The notes beneath the pieces are model-generated. The model was not told the DNA's origin. It made no database searches and worked only from the letters and a program-made list of their open reading frames with translations. Shown one piece after another: positions 17,034 through 26,132 of a stretch of 64,000 nucleotides of DNA. The DNA comes from Stenotrophomonas_A sp035629025 (GTDB lineage Bacteria; Pseudomonadota; Gammaproteobacteria; Xanthomonadales; Xanthomonadaceae). The translations under genes were made by a program, and so were the position numbers. Positions within the stretch are counted from its first letter, which is position 1. Each line of letters begins with the position of its first letter. The stretch spans positions 34,812-98,811 of the forward strand of contig DASPIU010000047.1 in NCBI GenBank assembly GCA_035629025.1, written 5' to 3'.

Positions 17034-17113
17034 TGTCCCGCTATCCCCCCTATCTCCGGAGTGACGCGGCCTTGCCGTCGTCGCCCGCGCAGTGGAGCCA
17101 ACGGCAAAAGCGC

Positions 17114-19555
17114 ATGACCGAAGAAATCAACCCGACGCCGGCGAACGGCAACACTTACGACTCCAGCAAGATCACCGTCCTGCGCGGCCTGGAGGCGGTT
17201 CGCAAGCGCCCTGGCATGTACATTGGCGATGTCCACGACGGCACCGGCCTGCACCACATGGTGTTTGAAGTCGTCGACAACTCGGTCGACGAAGCCCTCG
17301 CGGGCCACGCCGACGACATCGTGGTGACCATCCATGTCGACGGCTCGGTCTCGGTCTCGGACAACGGTCGCGGCGTTCCGGTCGACGTCCACAAGGAAGA
17401 AGGCGTCTCCGCGGCGGAGGTGATCCTCACCGTGCTGCACGCCGGCGGCAAGTTCGACGACAACAGCTACAAGGTTTCCGGTGGCTTGCACGGCGTCGGC
17501 GTGTCGGTGGTCAACGCGCTGTCCGAGCACCTGTGGCTGGACATCTGGCGCGATGGGCACCACTACCAGCAGGAATACTCGCTCGGTGAGCCGCTGTACC
17601 CGCTCAAGCAGCTCGAAGCTTCGCAAAAGCGCGGCACCACGCTGCGCTTCAAGCCAGCCGCCGAGATTTTCACCGACGTCGAGTTCCATTACGAAATCCT
17701 CGCCCGGCGCCTGCGCGAGCTGTCGTTCCTCAACTCCGGCGTGCGCATCACCCTGCTCGACGAGCGTGGCGAAGGCCGCCGCGACGACTTCCACTACGAA
17801 GGCGGCATCCGCAGCTTCGTGGAGCATCTGGCGCAGCTGAAGACGCCGCTGCACCCCAACGTCATCTCGGTGACCGGCGAATACAACAACATCGTCGTGG
17901 ACGTCGCCCTGCAGTGGACCGACGCCTACCAGGAAACGATGTACTGCTTCACCAACAACATCCCGCAGAAGGATGGCGGCACCCACCTGGCCGGCTTCCG
18001 TGGCGCGCTGACCCGCGTGCTCAGCAACTACATCGAGCAGAACGGCATCGCCAAGCAGGCCAAGATCAGCCTGACCGGCGACGACATGCGCGAAGGCATG
18101 ATCGCCGTGCTGTCGGTGAAGGTGCCGGATCCGAGCTTCTCCTCGCAGACCAAGGAGAAACTGGTCAGTTCCGACGTCCGTCCCGCGGTCGAGAACGCCT
18201 TTGGCGCGCGCCTGGAGGAGTTCCTGCAGGAACATCCAAACGAGGCCCGCGCCATCGCCGGCAAGATCGTCGATGCCGCGCGCGCGCGCGAAGCCGCACG
18301 CAAGGCGCGCGATCTGACCCGCCGCAAGGGCGCGCTGGACATCGCCGGCCTGCCCGGCAAGCTCGCCGACTGCCAGGAAAAGGATCCTGCACTGTCGGAG
18401 CTGTTCATCGTCGAGGGTGACTCGGCCGGTGGCTCGGCCAAGCAGGGCCGCAACCGCAAGAACCAGGCGGTGCTGCCGTTGCGCGGCAAGATCCTCAATG
18501 TGGAACGCGCGCGCTTTGACCGCATGCTGGCCAGCGCCGAAGTCGGCACGCTGATCACCGCGTTGGGCACGGGCATCGGCAAGGACGAGTACAACCCGGA
18601 CAAGCTGCGCTACCACCGCATCATCATCATGACCGACGCCGACGTGGACGGCTCGCACATCCGCACGTTGCTGCTGACGTTCTTCTACCGGCAGATGCCG
18701 GAGCTGATCGAGCGCGGCCACATCTACATCGGCCTGCCGCCGCTGTACAAGCTCAAGCAGGGCAAGAGCGAGCTGTACCTGAAGGACGATGCTGCGCTCA
18801 ATGTCTACCTCGCCAACAGCGCGGTGGAAGGCGCGTCGCTGGTGCCCGCCGCCGATGAGCCGGCAATCGAGGGCTTGGCCCTGGAGAAGCTGCTGCTGGC
18901 CTATGCCAACGCCAAGGAAGCCATCGCCCGCAACGCGCACCGCTACGACACGCGCCTGCTCGATGCGCTGATCGACTTTGCCCCGCTCGACCTGCAGCAC
19001 CTGCGCAACCCCGCCGCCGGCGAAGGCCTCGAGGTGCTGGCCAACCGCCTCAACCAGGGCAGCCTGGGCACGCCGCGCTACAGCATCAGCCTGCAGGAAC
19101 CGAACGATCAGCGCCCCGCCGCGCTGAAAGTCCTGCGCCGGCACATGGGCGAGGAAGCGCGCATCTTCATCCCGCTGTCGGCTTTCGAGACCGGTGAACT
19201 GCGCCCGCTGCACGAAGCCGCCAAGCTGCTGCACGGCCTGGTCCGCGACGGTGCGCAGATCGTGCGCGGGAACAAGTCGCAGGCCATCGAGACCTTCGCA
19301 CAGGCGCAGGCCTGGCTGCTGGAAGAGGCCAAGAAGGGCCGGCAGATCCAGCGCTTCAAGGGCCTGGGTGAAATGAATCCCGAGCAGCTGTGGGAAACCA
19401 CGGTCAACCCGGATACCCGGCGCATGCTGCAGGTGCGGATCGAGGACGCGGTGGCAGCCGACCAGATCTTCAGCACGCTGATGGGCGATGTGGTTGAACC
19501 CCGCCGCGACTTCATCGAAGACAACGCGCTGAAAGTCGCCAACCTCGATATCTGA
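17114..19555 (+). CDS. gyrB: DNA gyrase subunit B
   Basis: The 813-residue ATPase and DNA-cleavage-supporting subunit of gyrase, which supercoils DNA using ATP. The GHKL ATPase domain includes VLRGLEAVRKRPGMYIGDV, EVVDNSVDEALAG and SGGLHGVGVSVVNALS. The TOPRIM domain includes FIVEGDSAGGSAKQGRNRK and IIIMTDADVDGSHIRTLLL. The extra 160-170 residue insertion of gram-negative GyrB follows, and the tail ends MGDVVEPRRDFIEDNALKVA. Start ATG 17114 (MTEEINPTPANGN) is chosen because a longer frame runs back through the promoter. Confidence 0.98.
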   Translation: MTEEINPTPANGNTYDSSKITVLRGLEAVRKRPGMYIGDVHDGTGLHHMVFEVVDNSVDEALAGHADDIVVTIHVDGSVSVSDNGRGVPVDVHKEEGVSAAEVILTVLHAGGKFDDNSYKVSGGLHGVGVSVVNALSEHLWLDIWRDGHHYQQEYSLGEPLYPLKQLEASQKRGTTLRFKPAAEIFTDVEFHYEILARRLRELSFLNSGVRITLLDERGEGRRDDFHYEGGIRSFVEHLAQLKTPLHPNVISVTGEYNNIVVDVALQWTDAYQETMYCFTNNIPQKDGGTHLAGFRGALTRVLSNYIEQNGIAKQAKISLTGDDMREGMIAVLSVKVPDPSFSSQTKEKLVSSDVRPAVENAFGARLEEFLQEHPNEARAIAGKIVDAARAREAARKARDLTRRKGALDIAGLPGKLADCQEKDPALSELFIVEGDSAGGSAKQGRNRKNQAVLPLRGKILNVERARFDRMLASAEVGTLITALGTGIGKDEYNPDKLRYHRIIIMTDADVDGSHIRTLLLTFFYRQMPELIERGHIYIGLPPLYKLKQGKSELYLKDDAALNVYLANSAVEGASLVPAADEPAIEGLALEKLLLAYANAKEAIARNAHRYDTRLLDALIDFAPLDLQHLRNPAAGEGLEVLANRLNQGSLGTPRYSISLQEPNDQRPAALKVLRRHMGEEARIFIPLSAFETGELRPLHEAAKLLHGLVRDGAQIVRGNKSQAIETFAQAQAWLLEEAKKGRQIQRFKGLGEMNPEQLWETTVNPDTRRMLQVRIEDAVAADQIFSTLMGDVVEPRRDFIEDNALKVANLDI

Positions 19556-19621
19556 CATCATCGAGCCTGCCGCCGCATCGGGGAGCGATGCGGCGGCCAC
19601 CCCCGGCCGCGCAGGAACGCG

Positions 19622-20476
19622 ATGAACGATCTCCCCGTGTCTCCGTCTTCCGCCGTACAGACCCTGTCCGCGCCGGCCAACGCAGCGCCCGCGCCCGATC
19701 GCGCGCCACTGCTGAACTTCTTCCTCGATGCACTGATCGCGCTGGTGGTGCTGCTGTTCGTCAGCATCGGCAGCGGCATTGCCTGGGGCGTGTTCCGCGG
19801 CATCCAGGTAGTGGCGCAGGCACGCAGCAAGGGCGTCGAAATCGACCCGGCGCAAGTGAGCCACCAGCTCGGCCAACCTGGCGCGATGGCGCAGTTGTTG
19901 ATGGCATTGGTGAGCACCGGCGCCGCTGCACTGGTCGTCTATTTCTGGCGCCGCCGCGCCGGCCGCGCGGAGCGGCAGCAAGCGTGGGCCGCGCTGCGCC
20001 AGCCGGGCACCTGGGGCCTGGCGATGCTGGTGGCGGTTGGCGTGTTCTGCTTCAGCACCGCCACCGGCATGCTGGCCGATCAACTGCAGATCAAGCCGGT
20101 GCCGACCAACCTGTCGTTGATGAGCGACCTGCTCTCGCAATGGCCGCTTTCGGCGGTGCTGTTTGCCGTCGTGTTGGCGCCGGCGTATGAGGAACTGCTG
20201 TTCCGGCGCGTGCTGTTCGGGCGTCTGCTCGCCGCCGGCCGTCCGTGGCTGGGCATGCTGCTCAGCAGTCTGGCCTTTGCCCTGCTGCACGAAATCCCGG
20301 GTCTCAGCGGCAATGGCGTGCTCGCCATCTGCCAGCTGTGGCTGGTCTACGGAACCATGGGCGCCGCGTTTGCCTGGTTGTACTGGCGCACCGGTTCGTT
20401 GTGGGCCGCCATCATTGCGCACGGCCTGAACAACGCGATTGCATTGGCGGCGCTGTATTGGTTCGGCGTGCAATAA
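19622..20476 (+). CDS. CPBP-family intramembrane metalloprotease
   Basis: A 284-residue polytopic membrane protein of the CAAX-processing/bacteriocin-processing (Abi, CPBP) family. The family motifs are in order near the C-terminus: EELLFRRVLFGRLL (EExxxR), FALLHEI (FxxxH) and HGLNNAIALAALY (HxxxN). About eight helices. In other bacteria such enzymes act in bacteriocin immunity or protein processing; the substrate here is unknown. It begins 66 bases after gyrB on the same strand. Confidence 0.85.
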   Translation: MNDLPVSPSSAVQTLSAPANAAPAPDRAPLLNFFLDALIALVVLLFVSIGSGIAWGVFRGIQVVAQARSKGVEIDPAQVSHQLGQPGAMAQLLMALVSTGAAALVVYFWRRRAGRAERQQAWAALRQPGTWGLAMLVAVGVFCFSTATGMLADQLQIKPVPTNLSLMSDLLSQWPLSAVLFAVVLAPAYEELLFRRVLFGRLLAAGRPWLGMLLSSLAFALLHEIPGLSGNGVLAICQLWLVYGTMGAAFAWLYWRTGSLWAAIIAHGLNNAIALAALYWFGVQ

Positions 20477-20563
20477 GCAGCCTTGGTTTGCCAGCCGTGC
20501 AGTTTGCTTGACGAAAAGTTAAGCCGTCCCTGCGAAAATCCCTCGAACCTTCGGGGGATCCTG

Positions 20564-21373
20564 ATGAAGAAGTTACTACTCCTTGGCGCTGTTGCTTCGC
20601 TGGCCTTGGCTGCGTGCGCAACGACCACCTCGCCGACCGGGCGCAAGCAGATGATCGGCGGGGTGTCGCAGCAGCAGCTCGACCAGCTCGGCGCGCAGGC
20701 GTTTGCCGAGACCAAGTCCAAGGAAAAGATCAGCGCCGACGGCAAGCAGAATGCGTACGTGCGTTGCGTGGTCAACGCGCTGGTCGCGCAATTGCCGCCG
20801 CAGTGGCGCGGCGTGGCCTGGGAAACAGCGGTGTTCGTCGACGACGAGCCCAACGCCTTCGCCTTGCCGGGTGGCAAGGTTGGCGTCAACACCGGCATCT
20901 TCAAGGTCGCCAAGAACCAGGACCAGCTCGCCGCCGTGCTGGGCCATGAGATCGGCCACGTCATCTCGCGCCATCACGAAGAACGCATCACCCGGCAGAT
21001 GGGCGCGCAGACCGGCCTGTCGGTGCTGGGGGCGCTGGCTGGCGCGGCTTATGGCGGCAACGCCGCCAGCGCGGTCAATCAGATCGGCGGCATGACCGCG
21101 CAGACCGCATTCCTGTTGCCCGGCTCGCGCACCCAGGAGAGCGAGGCCGACATCGTCGGCCAGCGCCTGATGGCCGACGCCGGCTTCGACCCCTCACAAG
21201 CGGTCAACCTGTGGCAGAACATGATGCAGGCGGGCGGCAGTCGTCCCGCGCAATGGCTGTCCACGCACCCGGACCCGGCCAACCGCATTCGCGAATTGCA
21301 GCGTGATACGCCTGCCCTGATGCCAGTGTTCGAGCAGGCGCGGAGCGCCGGGCGGATTCCACGTTGCGGCTAG
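20564..21373 (+). CDS. M48-family metallopeptidase lipoprotein
   Basis: A 269-residue periplasmic lipoprotein protease like E. coli LoiP/YcaL. The signal peptide MKKLLLLGAVASLALAAC has a clean lipobox with lipidated Cys 18. The zinc site is LGHEIGHVISRHHEERI (HExxH) near residue 125, with the third ligand in ESEADIVGQRLMADAGFDP near 190, and STHPDPANRIREL near the end is characteristic of M48. ATG 20564 is chosen for the lipoprotein signal, with GGGGGATC upstream. Probable role: outer-membrane protein quality control. Confidence 0.9.
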   Translation: MKKLLLLGAVASLALAACATTTSPTGRKQMIGGVSQQQLDQLGAQAFAETKSKEKISADGKQNAYVRCVVNALVAQLPPQWRGVAWETAVFVDDEPNAFALPGGKVGVNTGIFKVAKNQDQLAAVLGHEIGHVISRHHEERITRQMGAQTGLSVLGALAGAAYGGNAASAVNQIGGMTAQTAFLLPGSRTQESEADIVGQRLMADAGFDPSQAVNLWQNMMQAGGSRPAQWLSTHPDPANRIRELQRDTPALMPVFEQARSAGRIPRCG

Positions 21374-21511
21374 ACGCCAGCGTATTGCTGCACCCCAGCA
21401 TGGAAAGCGTTTTCGGTGCGTGAAAGATTCTGATAAGTTTGCCGGCTCGATTTTTCGTACGGCAAGCGTTTCCTTCCAGTGCCGCTCAGGCGGCACCCGA
21501 CCGAGGTGATC

Positions 21512-22696
21512 ATGAAACTGCCCAAGCGCAACAAAGCCCTGCTGTCCCTGCTCATTGCCGGCGCCCTTGGCGGCGCGGTTGTCACGGACGCAGTCGCACA
21601 GTCGGACTCGGGTCGGAACCGCAATTCGCGTTCGGCCAAGGCCGAGGTGATGTTCCCCAACGCCACGCGCCAGGAGCCGAAGGAAAAGACCTCGGCCAAG
21701 CTGGGCAGCAAGCTGCAGAAGCTGGTGGACACGTTCAACAAGGGCGAGGACTACGCCGGCGTGCGCACCCAGGCCGATGAGATCATCGCCAACCCGGCCG
21801 CCAACAACGCCGACAAGTCGCTGGCCTCGCAGCTCGCCGCCCAGGCCGCGTACAACCTCGACGACACCGCCGGCGCGAAGAAGTATCTGCAGCAGGCCAT
21901 CGACCTCAATGGCCTGGACAACAACGGCCACTTCCAGTCGATGCTGATGCTGGCCCAGCTGCAGCTGCAGGACAACCAGTACACCGAGGGCCTGGCCACG
22001 CTGGACAAGTACCTGGCCGAGTCCAAGTCGCAGAAGCCGGAAGACCTGATCCTCAAGGGTCAGGCGCTGTACCAGTCCGAGCGCTACCAGGAGGCCATCC
22101 CGGTCCTGAAGCAGGCCATTGCCGCTTCGTCCGCGCCCAAGGACAGCTGGACTCAGCTGCTGATGGCCGCCTACGCCGAAGCCGGCCAGTCCGGCGAGGC
22201 CGTTGCCGCCGCCGAAGCCCTGGTCGCCAAGAACCCGAACGACAAGAAAGCCCAGCTCAACCTGGCCAGCATGTACATGCAGGCCGACCAGATGGACAAG
22301 GCCGCCGGCGTGATGGACAAGCTGCGCGCCAGCGGCCAGCTCACCGATGAGCGCGAGTACAAGCAGCTGTACTCGATCTACGCGAACATGGACAACCGGG
22401 AAAAGGACGTCATCGCGGTCATCAACGAAGGCACCCAGAAGGGAATCCTGAAGCCGGATTACCAGACCTACCTGGCCCTGGCTCAGTCGTACTACTACAC
22501 CGACCAGATTCCGCTGGCGATCGACAACTGGAAGAAGGCGGCCCCGCTGTCCAAGGACGGCGAGACCTACCTCAACCTGGCCAAGGTTCTAAAGAACGAA
22601 GGCCGTCCGGCCGAAGCTAAGGAAGCGGCCCAGCAGGCGCTGGCCAAGGGCGTGAAGAAGCCCGAGGACGCAAAGAAGATCATCAGCGGAAAATAA
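21512..22696 (+). CDS. Exported tetratricopeptide-repeat protein
   Basis: A 394-residue exported protein with a signal peptide (MKLPKRNKALLSLLIAGALG, cleavage near AVAQ), a short basic linker and then mostly helical TPR-like repeats (ASQLAAQAAYNLDDTAGAKK, LILKGQALYQSERYQEAIPV, QLNLASMYMQADQMDKAAGV, TYLALAQSYYYTDQIPLAID). It lies immediately before tonB on the same strand, an arrangement I recall from other Xanthomonadaceae, so a role in the TonB system is possible but unproven. It probably scaffolds protein-protein contacts in the periplasm. Confidence 0.8.
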   Translation: MKLPKRNKALLSLLIAGALGGAVVTDAVAQSDSGRNRNSRSAKAEVMFPNATRQEPKEKTSAKLGSKLQKLVDTFNKGEDYAGVRTQADEIIANPAANNADKSLASQLAAQAAYNLDDTAGAKKYLQQAIDLNGLDNNGHFQSMLMLAQLQLQDNQYTEGLATLDKYLAESKSQKPEDLILKGQALYQSERYQEAIPVLKQAIAASSAPKDSWTQLLMAAYAEAGQSGEAVAAAEALVAKNPNDKKAQLNLASMYMQADQMDKAAGVMDKLRASGQLTDEREYKQLYSIYANMDNREKDVIAVINEGTQKGILKPDYQTYLALAQSYYYTDQIPLAIDNWKKAAPLSKDGETYLNLAKVLKNEGRPAEAKEAAQQALAKGVKKPEDAKKIISGK

Positions 22697-22797
22697 GGCG
22701 TAAAAAAACGCCCGGGACCCCTGTGCATAAGTGGCTACAGGGCGCGGGATTGGTATAAGCTTGGAGGTTCCTGCGGTGTCAGAGCCGCCCGATGCGG

Positions 22798-22815
22798 GGA
22801 TCACGGCAGTGATCC
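22798..22815 (+). repeat. Hairpin in the tonB leader
   Basis: Perfect 7-bp stem GGATCAC / GTGATCC with loop GGCA, about 30 bases before the tonB ATG. A -10-like TATAAG lies upstream at 22754-22759, so the hairpin would be in the tonB 5' leader. No Fur box is evident. Function is unknown. Confidence 0.4.
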
Positions 22816-22843
22816 AGGCCCCCACAGAAAGAGCCATTGGCGC

Positions 22844-23515
22844 ATGACGGAACAATATGTTGTCCACAGGTATGACCAGGATACCGGGAACCAGGGATTG
22901 AGCTGGCCCCGTATCATCGGTATTGCCTTCGTAATCGCTTTGCATCTGGCTGCCCTGATGCTGCTGCTGATTCCTGCCGTCGCGCCGAAGGCCGTCGCCG
23001 AGAAGGAGCGCAACGTCATGGTGACGATCGTCGACGCTCCGCCGCCGCCGCCGCCACCCCCGCCGCCGCCGCCGCCGCAGGACAAGCCGCCGCCGCCGGT
23101 GAAGAACCTGGCGCCGCCGCGTCCGTCGCCGGTTCCGCCGCCGCCGGAAGCGCCCGTGGTCGATGTGCCCGAACCGCGCCCGTCCGACATCGTGACGCCG
23201 CCGTCGCCGCCGACGCCGCCGCAGCCGCCGTCGGACATCAGCGCCAGCGTGGACATCTCGTCCAAGAACATGAATCCCCCGAAGTATCCGCCGGCGGCTT
23301 TCCGTGCGGGCATCCAGGGCGAAGTGATCCTGATCGTGGACGTCGATGCGAGCGGTAACGTGACCAACGTTTCGGTCGAGAAGTCCAGCCGTAACCGTGA
23401 TCTGGATCGTGCGGCCATGGATGCCGCCCGCAAGTGGCGCTTCAACCCGTCCGTCGTGAACGGGCAGAAGACCGCCGGCCGCGTCCGCGTCCCGGTCAAC
23501 TTTGCGCTTAACTGA
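22844..23515 (+). CDS. tonB: Energy transducer TonB
   Basis: A 223-residue protein that couples the ExbBD proton channel to outer-membrane receptors. A cytoplasmic stub of 22 residues precedes one membrane helix (IIGIAFVIALHLAALMLLLI). Next comes an extreme proline-rich spacer at about residues 65-135, including 13 consecutive prolines encoded by CCG/CCC repeats. The C-terminal domain has PPKYPPAAFRAGIQGEVIL and AARKWRFNPSVVNGQ, the receptor-contacting fold with its YP motif. It begins the tonB-exbB-exbD-exbD cluster. Confidence 0.95.
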   Translation: MTEQYVVHRYDQDTGNQGLSWPRIIGIAFVIALHLAALMLLLIPAVAPKAVAEKERNVMVTIVDAPPPPPPPPPPPPPQDKPPPPVKNLAPPRPSPVPPPPEAPVVDVPEPRPSDIVTPPSPPTPPQPPSDISASVDISSKNMNPPKYPPAAFRAGIQGEVILIVDVDASGNVTNVSVEKSSRNRDLDRAAMDAARKWRFNPSVVNGQKTAGRVRVPVNFALN

Positions 23516-23521
23516 TTGTCA

Positions 23522-23543
23522 GGGCCGGGCCTCCGGCCCGGTC
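23522..23543 (+). repeat. Hairpin between tonB and exbB
   Basis: GGCCGGGCC-TCC-GGCCCGGTC, a 9-bp stem with one G-T style mismatch, six bases after the tonB stop and followed only by AACCCTGTCG. It may attenuate readthrough so that TonB and ExbBD levels differ. Confidence 0.45.
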
Positions 23544-23599
23544 AACCCTGTCGTTATTAGCACTACCCTTCATCACCACACACAACAAAGGTAAGCGTC

Positions 23600-24361
23600 A
23601 TGCTGCAGGATCTCTTCATCGCCGCCGCTGCCGGGGGTTCCAACCCGTCGGCTGCCCTCTCGCAGATGGGCTTCGAGCACCTGATCGGGGAAATGACCTC
23701 GCACCCGGGTGACTTCGCCGTCTCCTGGGTCGTCCTCATCACCCTGATCGCCATGTCCGCCATGTCCTGGTACTGGACCGTGATCAACATCTTCCGTTCG
23801 GTGCGTCTGAAGAGCGCCGCTGATCGCGTGACCACGCTGTTCTGGGAAGCCCCGAACGCGCAGGAAGCCATTCGCGCCATGGAAGAGCAGCCGGCTTCCG
23901 AGCCGTTCTCGAAGATCGCCCTGGACGCCGCCCAGGCCGCCGCCCACCACCAGCGCGCCGAAGGCAGCAACACCGGCCTGGGCGAGAACCTGAGCCGTTC
24001 GGAGTTCGTGGACCGCGCCCTGCGCCAGGCCGTGACCCGTGAGAGCACCCGCCTGCAATCGGGCATGACCCTGCTGGCCACCGTCGGTGCGACCGCGCCG
24101 TTCGTCGGTCTGCTCGGTACCGTGTGGGGCATCTACGGCGCGCTGATCAAGATCGGTGCGACCGGTTCGGCCTCCATCGACGCCGTTGCCGGCCCGGTGG
24201 GTGAAGCGCTGATCATGACCGCCATCGGTCTGTTCGTCGCGATCCCGGCCGTGTTCGCCTTCAACTTCTTCTCGAAGGTCAACAGCTCGACGATCGCCAA
24301 GTTCGACACGTTCGCCCACGACCTGCACGACTTCTTCGCCACCGGTTCGCGCGTCAAGTAA
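23600..24361 (+). CDS. exbB: Biopolymer transport protein ExbB
   Basis: A 253-residue MotA/TolQ/ExbB-family inner-membrane channel subunit. Three helices: near residues 35-60 (AVSWVVLITLIAMSAMSWYW), 150-175 (TLLATVGATAPFVGLLGTVW) and 195-220 (ALIMTAIGLFVAIPAVFAF). The signature GLLGTVWGIYGALIKIG is clear. With ExbD it forms the proton-powered motor driving TonB. AAAGG lies before the ATG. It is transcribed with the two exbD genes. Confidence 0.95.
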   Translation: MLQDLFIAAAAGGSNPSAALSQMGFEHLIGEMTSHPGDFAVSWVVLITLIAMSAMSWYWTVINIFRSVRLKSAADRVTTLFWEAPNAQEAIRAMEEQPASEPFSKIALDAAQAAAHHQRAEGSNTGLGENLSRSEFVDRALRQAVTRESTRLQSGMTLLATVGATAPFVGLLGTVWGIYGALIKIGATGSASIDAVAGPVGEALIMTAIGLFVAIPAVFAFNFFSKVNSSTIAKFDTFAHDLHDFFATGSRVK

Positions 24362-24415
24362 GACGCGCCTCCGGCAACGAGCAAGTCATCGCAACCGATT
24401 TAGACGGAGCCTGTT

Positions 24416-24841
24416 ATGGCCTTCAGTAGTGGAAACAGCGGTGGCCCGATGGCCGACATCAACGTCACGCCCCTCGTGGACGTGATGCTGGTGCTGCTGA
24501 TCATCTTCATCATTACGGCGCCGCTGATGTCCCACAAGGTCAAGGTGGAACTGCCCGAGGCCAACCTGAACCAGAAGCCGGACGAAACCAACGATCGCAA
24601 GGGTCCCATCACCCTTTCGGTCAAGGAAGACGGCTCGCTGTTCTGGAACGACGAGCCGATCTCCAAGGAGTCCCTGGAGTCGCGCCTGTCCACCGCCGCG
24701 CAGCAGACCCCGCAGCCGCCGCTCAACCTGCGTGGTGACAAGACCACGAAGATGAGCACGATCAACGAGGTCACCAAGATCGCGCAGGGTCAGGGCATGC
24801 TGGACATCGGCTTCGTTGCGACCAAAGAGAAGGAGCGGTAA
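24416..24841 (+). CDS. exbD: ExbD-family biopolymer transporter (copy 1)
   Basis: A 141-residue single-helix protein. The segment MADINVTPLVDVMLVLLIIF carries the membrane Asp (D in PLVDVMLV) that takes the proton in the ExbB/ExbD motor. The periplasmic domain follows from about residue 45 (LPEANLNQKPDETND) and ends with MLDIGFVATKEKER. A GGAG ribosome site precedes ATG 24416. It is only three bases from the next exbD gene. The N-terminal 35 residues are nearly identical to that copy while the periplasmic halves diverge. Confidence 0.93.
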   Translation: MAFSSGNSGGPMADINVTPLVDVMLVLLIIFIITAPLMSHKVKVELPEANLNQKPDETNDRKGPITLSVKEDGSLFWNDEPISKESLESRLSTAAQQTPQPPLNLRGDKTTKMSTINEVTKIAQGQGMLDIGFVATKEKER

Positions 24842-24844
24842 GCC

Positions 24845-25255
24845 ATGGCTTTTTCAAGTGGTAGCGGCCGCGGTCCGATGGCCGACATCAACGTCACGCC
24901 CCTGGTGGACGTGATGCTGGTGTTGCTCATCATCTTTATCGTCACCGCGCCGATCATGACGTACCCGATCGCCGTGGATCTGCCGCAGCGCGTGATCAAC
25001 CCGCCGCCGGAGACCGTGGAGCCGCCGCCGCCGATCGAGCTGCGCATCGATGCCAGCAACCAGGTGTATTGGAACAACAGCCCGGTCGCTGTCAGCGAAC
25101 TGCAGCAGCGGATGGAGGAAGAGGTCCAGCGTGACCCAACCAACCAGCCGCAGCTGAAGATCGACGCCAATCCGGATTCCGAGTACGAAGTGATGGCTCG
25201 GGTGCTGGCTGCGGCGAAGAACGCGCAGATGAAGAAGATCGGCTTCGTCCAGTAA
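24845..25255 (+). CDS. ExbD-family biopolymer transporter (copy 2)
   Basis: The second, tandem ExbD paralogue of 136 residues, with the same MADINVTPLVDVMLVLLIIF motor segment as copy 1 but a different periplasmic half, richer in proline (VINPPPETVEPPPPIELRID) and ending AQMKKIGFVQ. In Xanthomonas a second ExbD was reported to be dispensable for iron uptake yet needed for some host responses; whether that holds here is inference. It is the last gene of the unit, followed by a strong terminator. Confidence 0.92.
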   Translation: MAFSSGSGRGPMADINVTPLVDVMLVLLIIFIVTAPIMTYPIAVDLPQRVINPPPETVEPPPPIELRIDASNQVYWNNSPVAVSELQQRMEEEVQRDPTNQPQLKIDANPDSEYEVMARVLAAAKNAQMKKIGFVQ

Positions 25256-25303
25256 CGCACGCAACACCGCAATACCCGCAATACTCAGTCATGACGCGAC
25301 TGC

Positions 25304-25336
25304 AAACGCCACCGGAAACGGTGGCGTTTTTTTTGT
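25304..25336 (+). terminator. Rho-independent terminator after exbD2
   Basis: Stem AACGCCACCG / CGGTGGCGTT around GAAA, followed by eight or more T residues (25331-25336 and on). Canonical; it ends the tonB cluster and lies between it and convergent pdxJ. Confidence 0.93.
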
Positions 25337-25365
25337 GTCCTCGCTGCGTATCCGCGGCGCGCGGC

Positions 25366-26124
25366 TCAGGCTTGCTGGCGCAGGATGTCCAGATAGCTGC
25401 GCACGGTGTTTTCCAGGCCGTCATACAGGGCTTCGCCGATCAGCGCGTGGCCGATCGACACTTCGAGCACCCCTGGCACCGCGGCCAGGAAGTCAGCCAG
25501 GTTTGCCTGCGACAGGTCATGCCCGGCATTGACGCCCAGGCCCAGCGCCTGCGCCTGCCGCGCCGTGCTGGCGAACAGATCGAGCGCGGCCTGCGGCCGG
25601 CCGCCGGCGTGGGCCTCGGCAAATGGGCCGGTATAGAGCTCGATGCGATCGGCGCCGATCGCGGCCGCCTTGGCCAGGCCGGGGTTGCCTGCATCAACGA
25701 ACAGGCTGACCCGGCACCCCATTGCGCGCAGCTCGGCCACGAGTGGGCGCAGACGCTCGCTGTCGCGATCGAAGTCGAAGCCGTGGTCGGAAGTGAGCTG
25801 GCCGTCGCCATCCGGCACCAGGGTCGCCTGCGCCGGGCGCGCCTCACGGCATAGGGCGAGCAAGCCCCGGTAGCCCTCGCGCGGTGGCGCGAACGGGTTG
25901 CCCTCGATGTTGAACTCCACCCCGCGCTGCCGCGTCAACGTGGACAGCACATGCACGTCCTCGGCGCGGATGTGCCGGCGGTCGGGGCGCGGGTGCACGG
26001 TGATGCCGTGGGCGCCCGCGTCCAGGCAGGCCGTGGCCGCGCGCAATACATCCGGATCGTGGCCGCCGCGCGAGTTGCGCAGCACCGCGATCTTGTTGAC
26101 GTTGACCGAAAGCCGCGTGGCCAC
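25366..26124 (-). CDS. pdxJ: Pyridoxine 5'-phosphate synthase
   Basis: A 252-residue TIM-barrel enzyme that condenses 1-deoxyxylulose-5-phosphate with 3-amino-2-oxopropyl phosphate in DXP-dependent vitamin B6 synthesis. The start LSVNVNKIAVLRNSRGGHDP, then AGAHGITVHPRPDRRHIRAED and EFNIEGNP are the expected phosphate- and substrate-binding motifs, and LGVNAGHDLSQANL is near the C-terminus. Length is standard. The next gene upstream, a small membrane protein, ends eight bases before its ATG, so they are cotranscribed. Confidence 0.95.
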   Translation of the reverse strand: MATRLSVNVNKIAVLRNSRGGHDPDVLRAATACLDAGAHGITVHPRPDRRHIRAEDVHVLSTLTRQRGVEFNIEGNPFAPPREGYRGLLALCREARPAQATLVPDGDGQLTSDHGFDFDRDSERLRPLVAELRAMGCRVSLFVDAGNPGLAKAAAIGADRIELYTGPFAEAHAGGRPQAALDLFASTARQAQALGLGVNAGHDLSQANLADFLAAVPGVLEVSIGHALIGEALYDGLENTVRSYLDILRQQA

Positions 26125-26132
26125 GCCGGGCC

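Noticed and set aside
17027..20473. An open frame of over 1100 codons on the minus strand across gyrB and the CPBP gene.
   Set aside because: It mirrors the codon pattern of two genuine plus-strand genes, lacks any recognisable motif, and is a typical high-GC antisense artefact.
22697..22843. Fur box in the tonB leader.
   Set aside because: No stretch approaches the GATAATGATAATCATTATC pattern.
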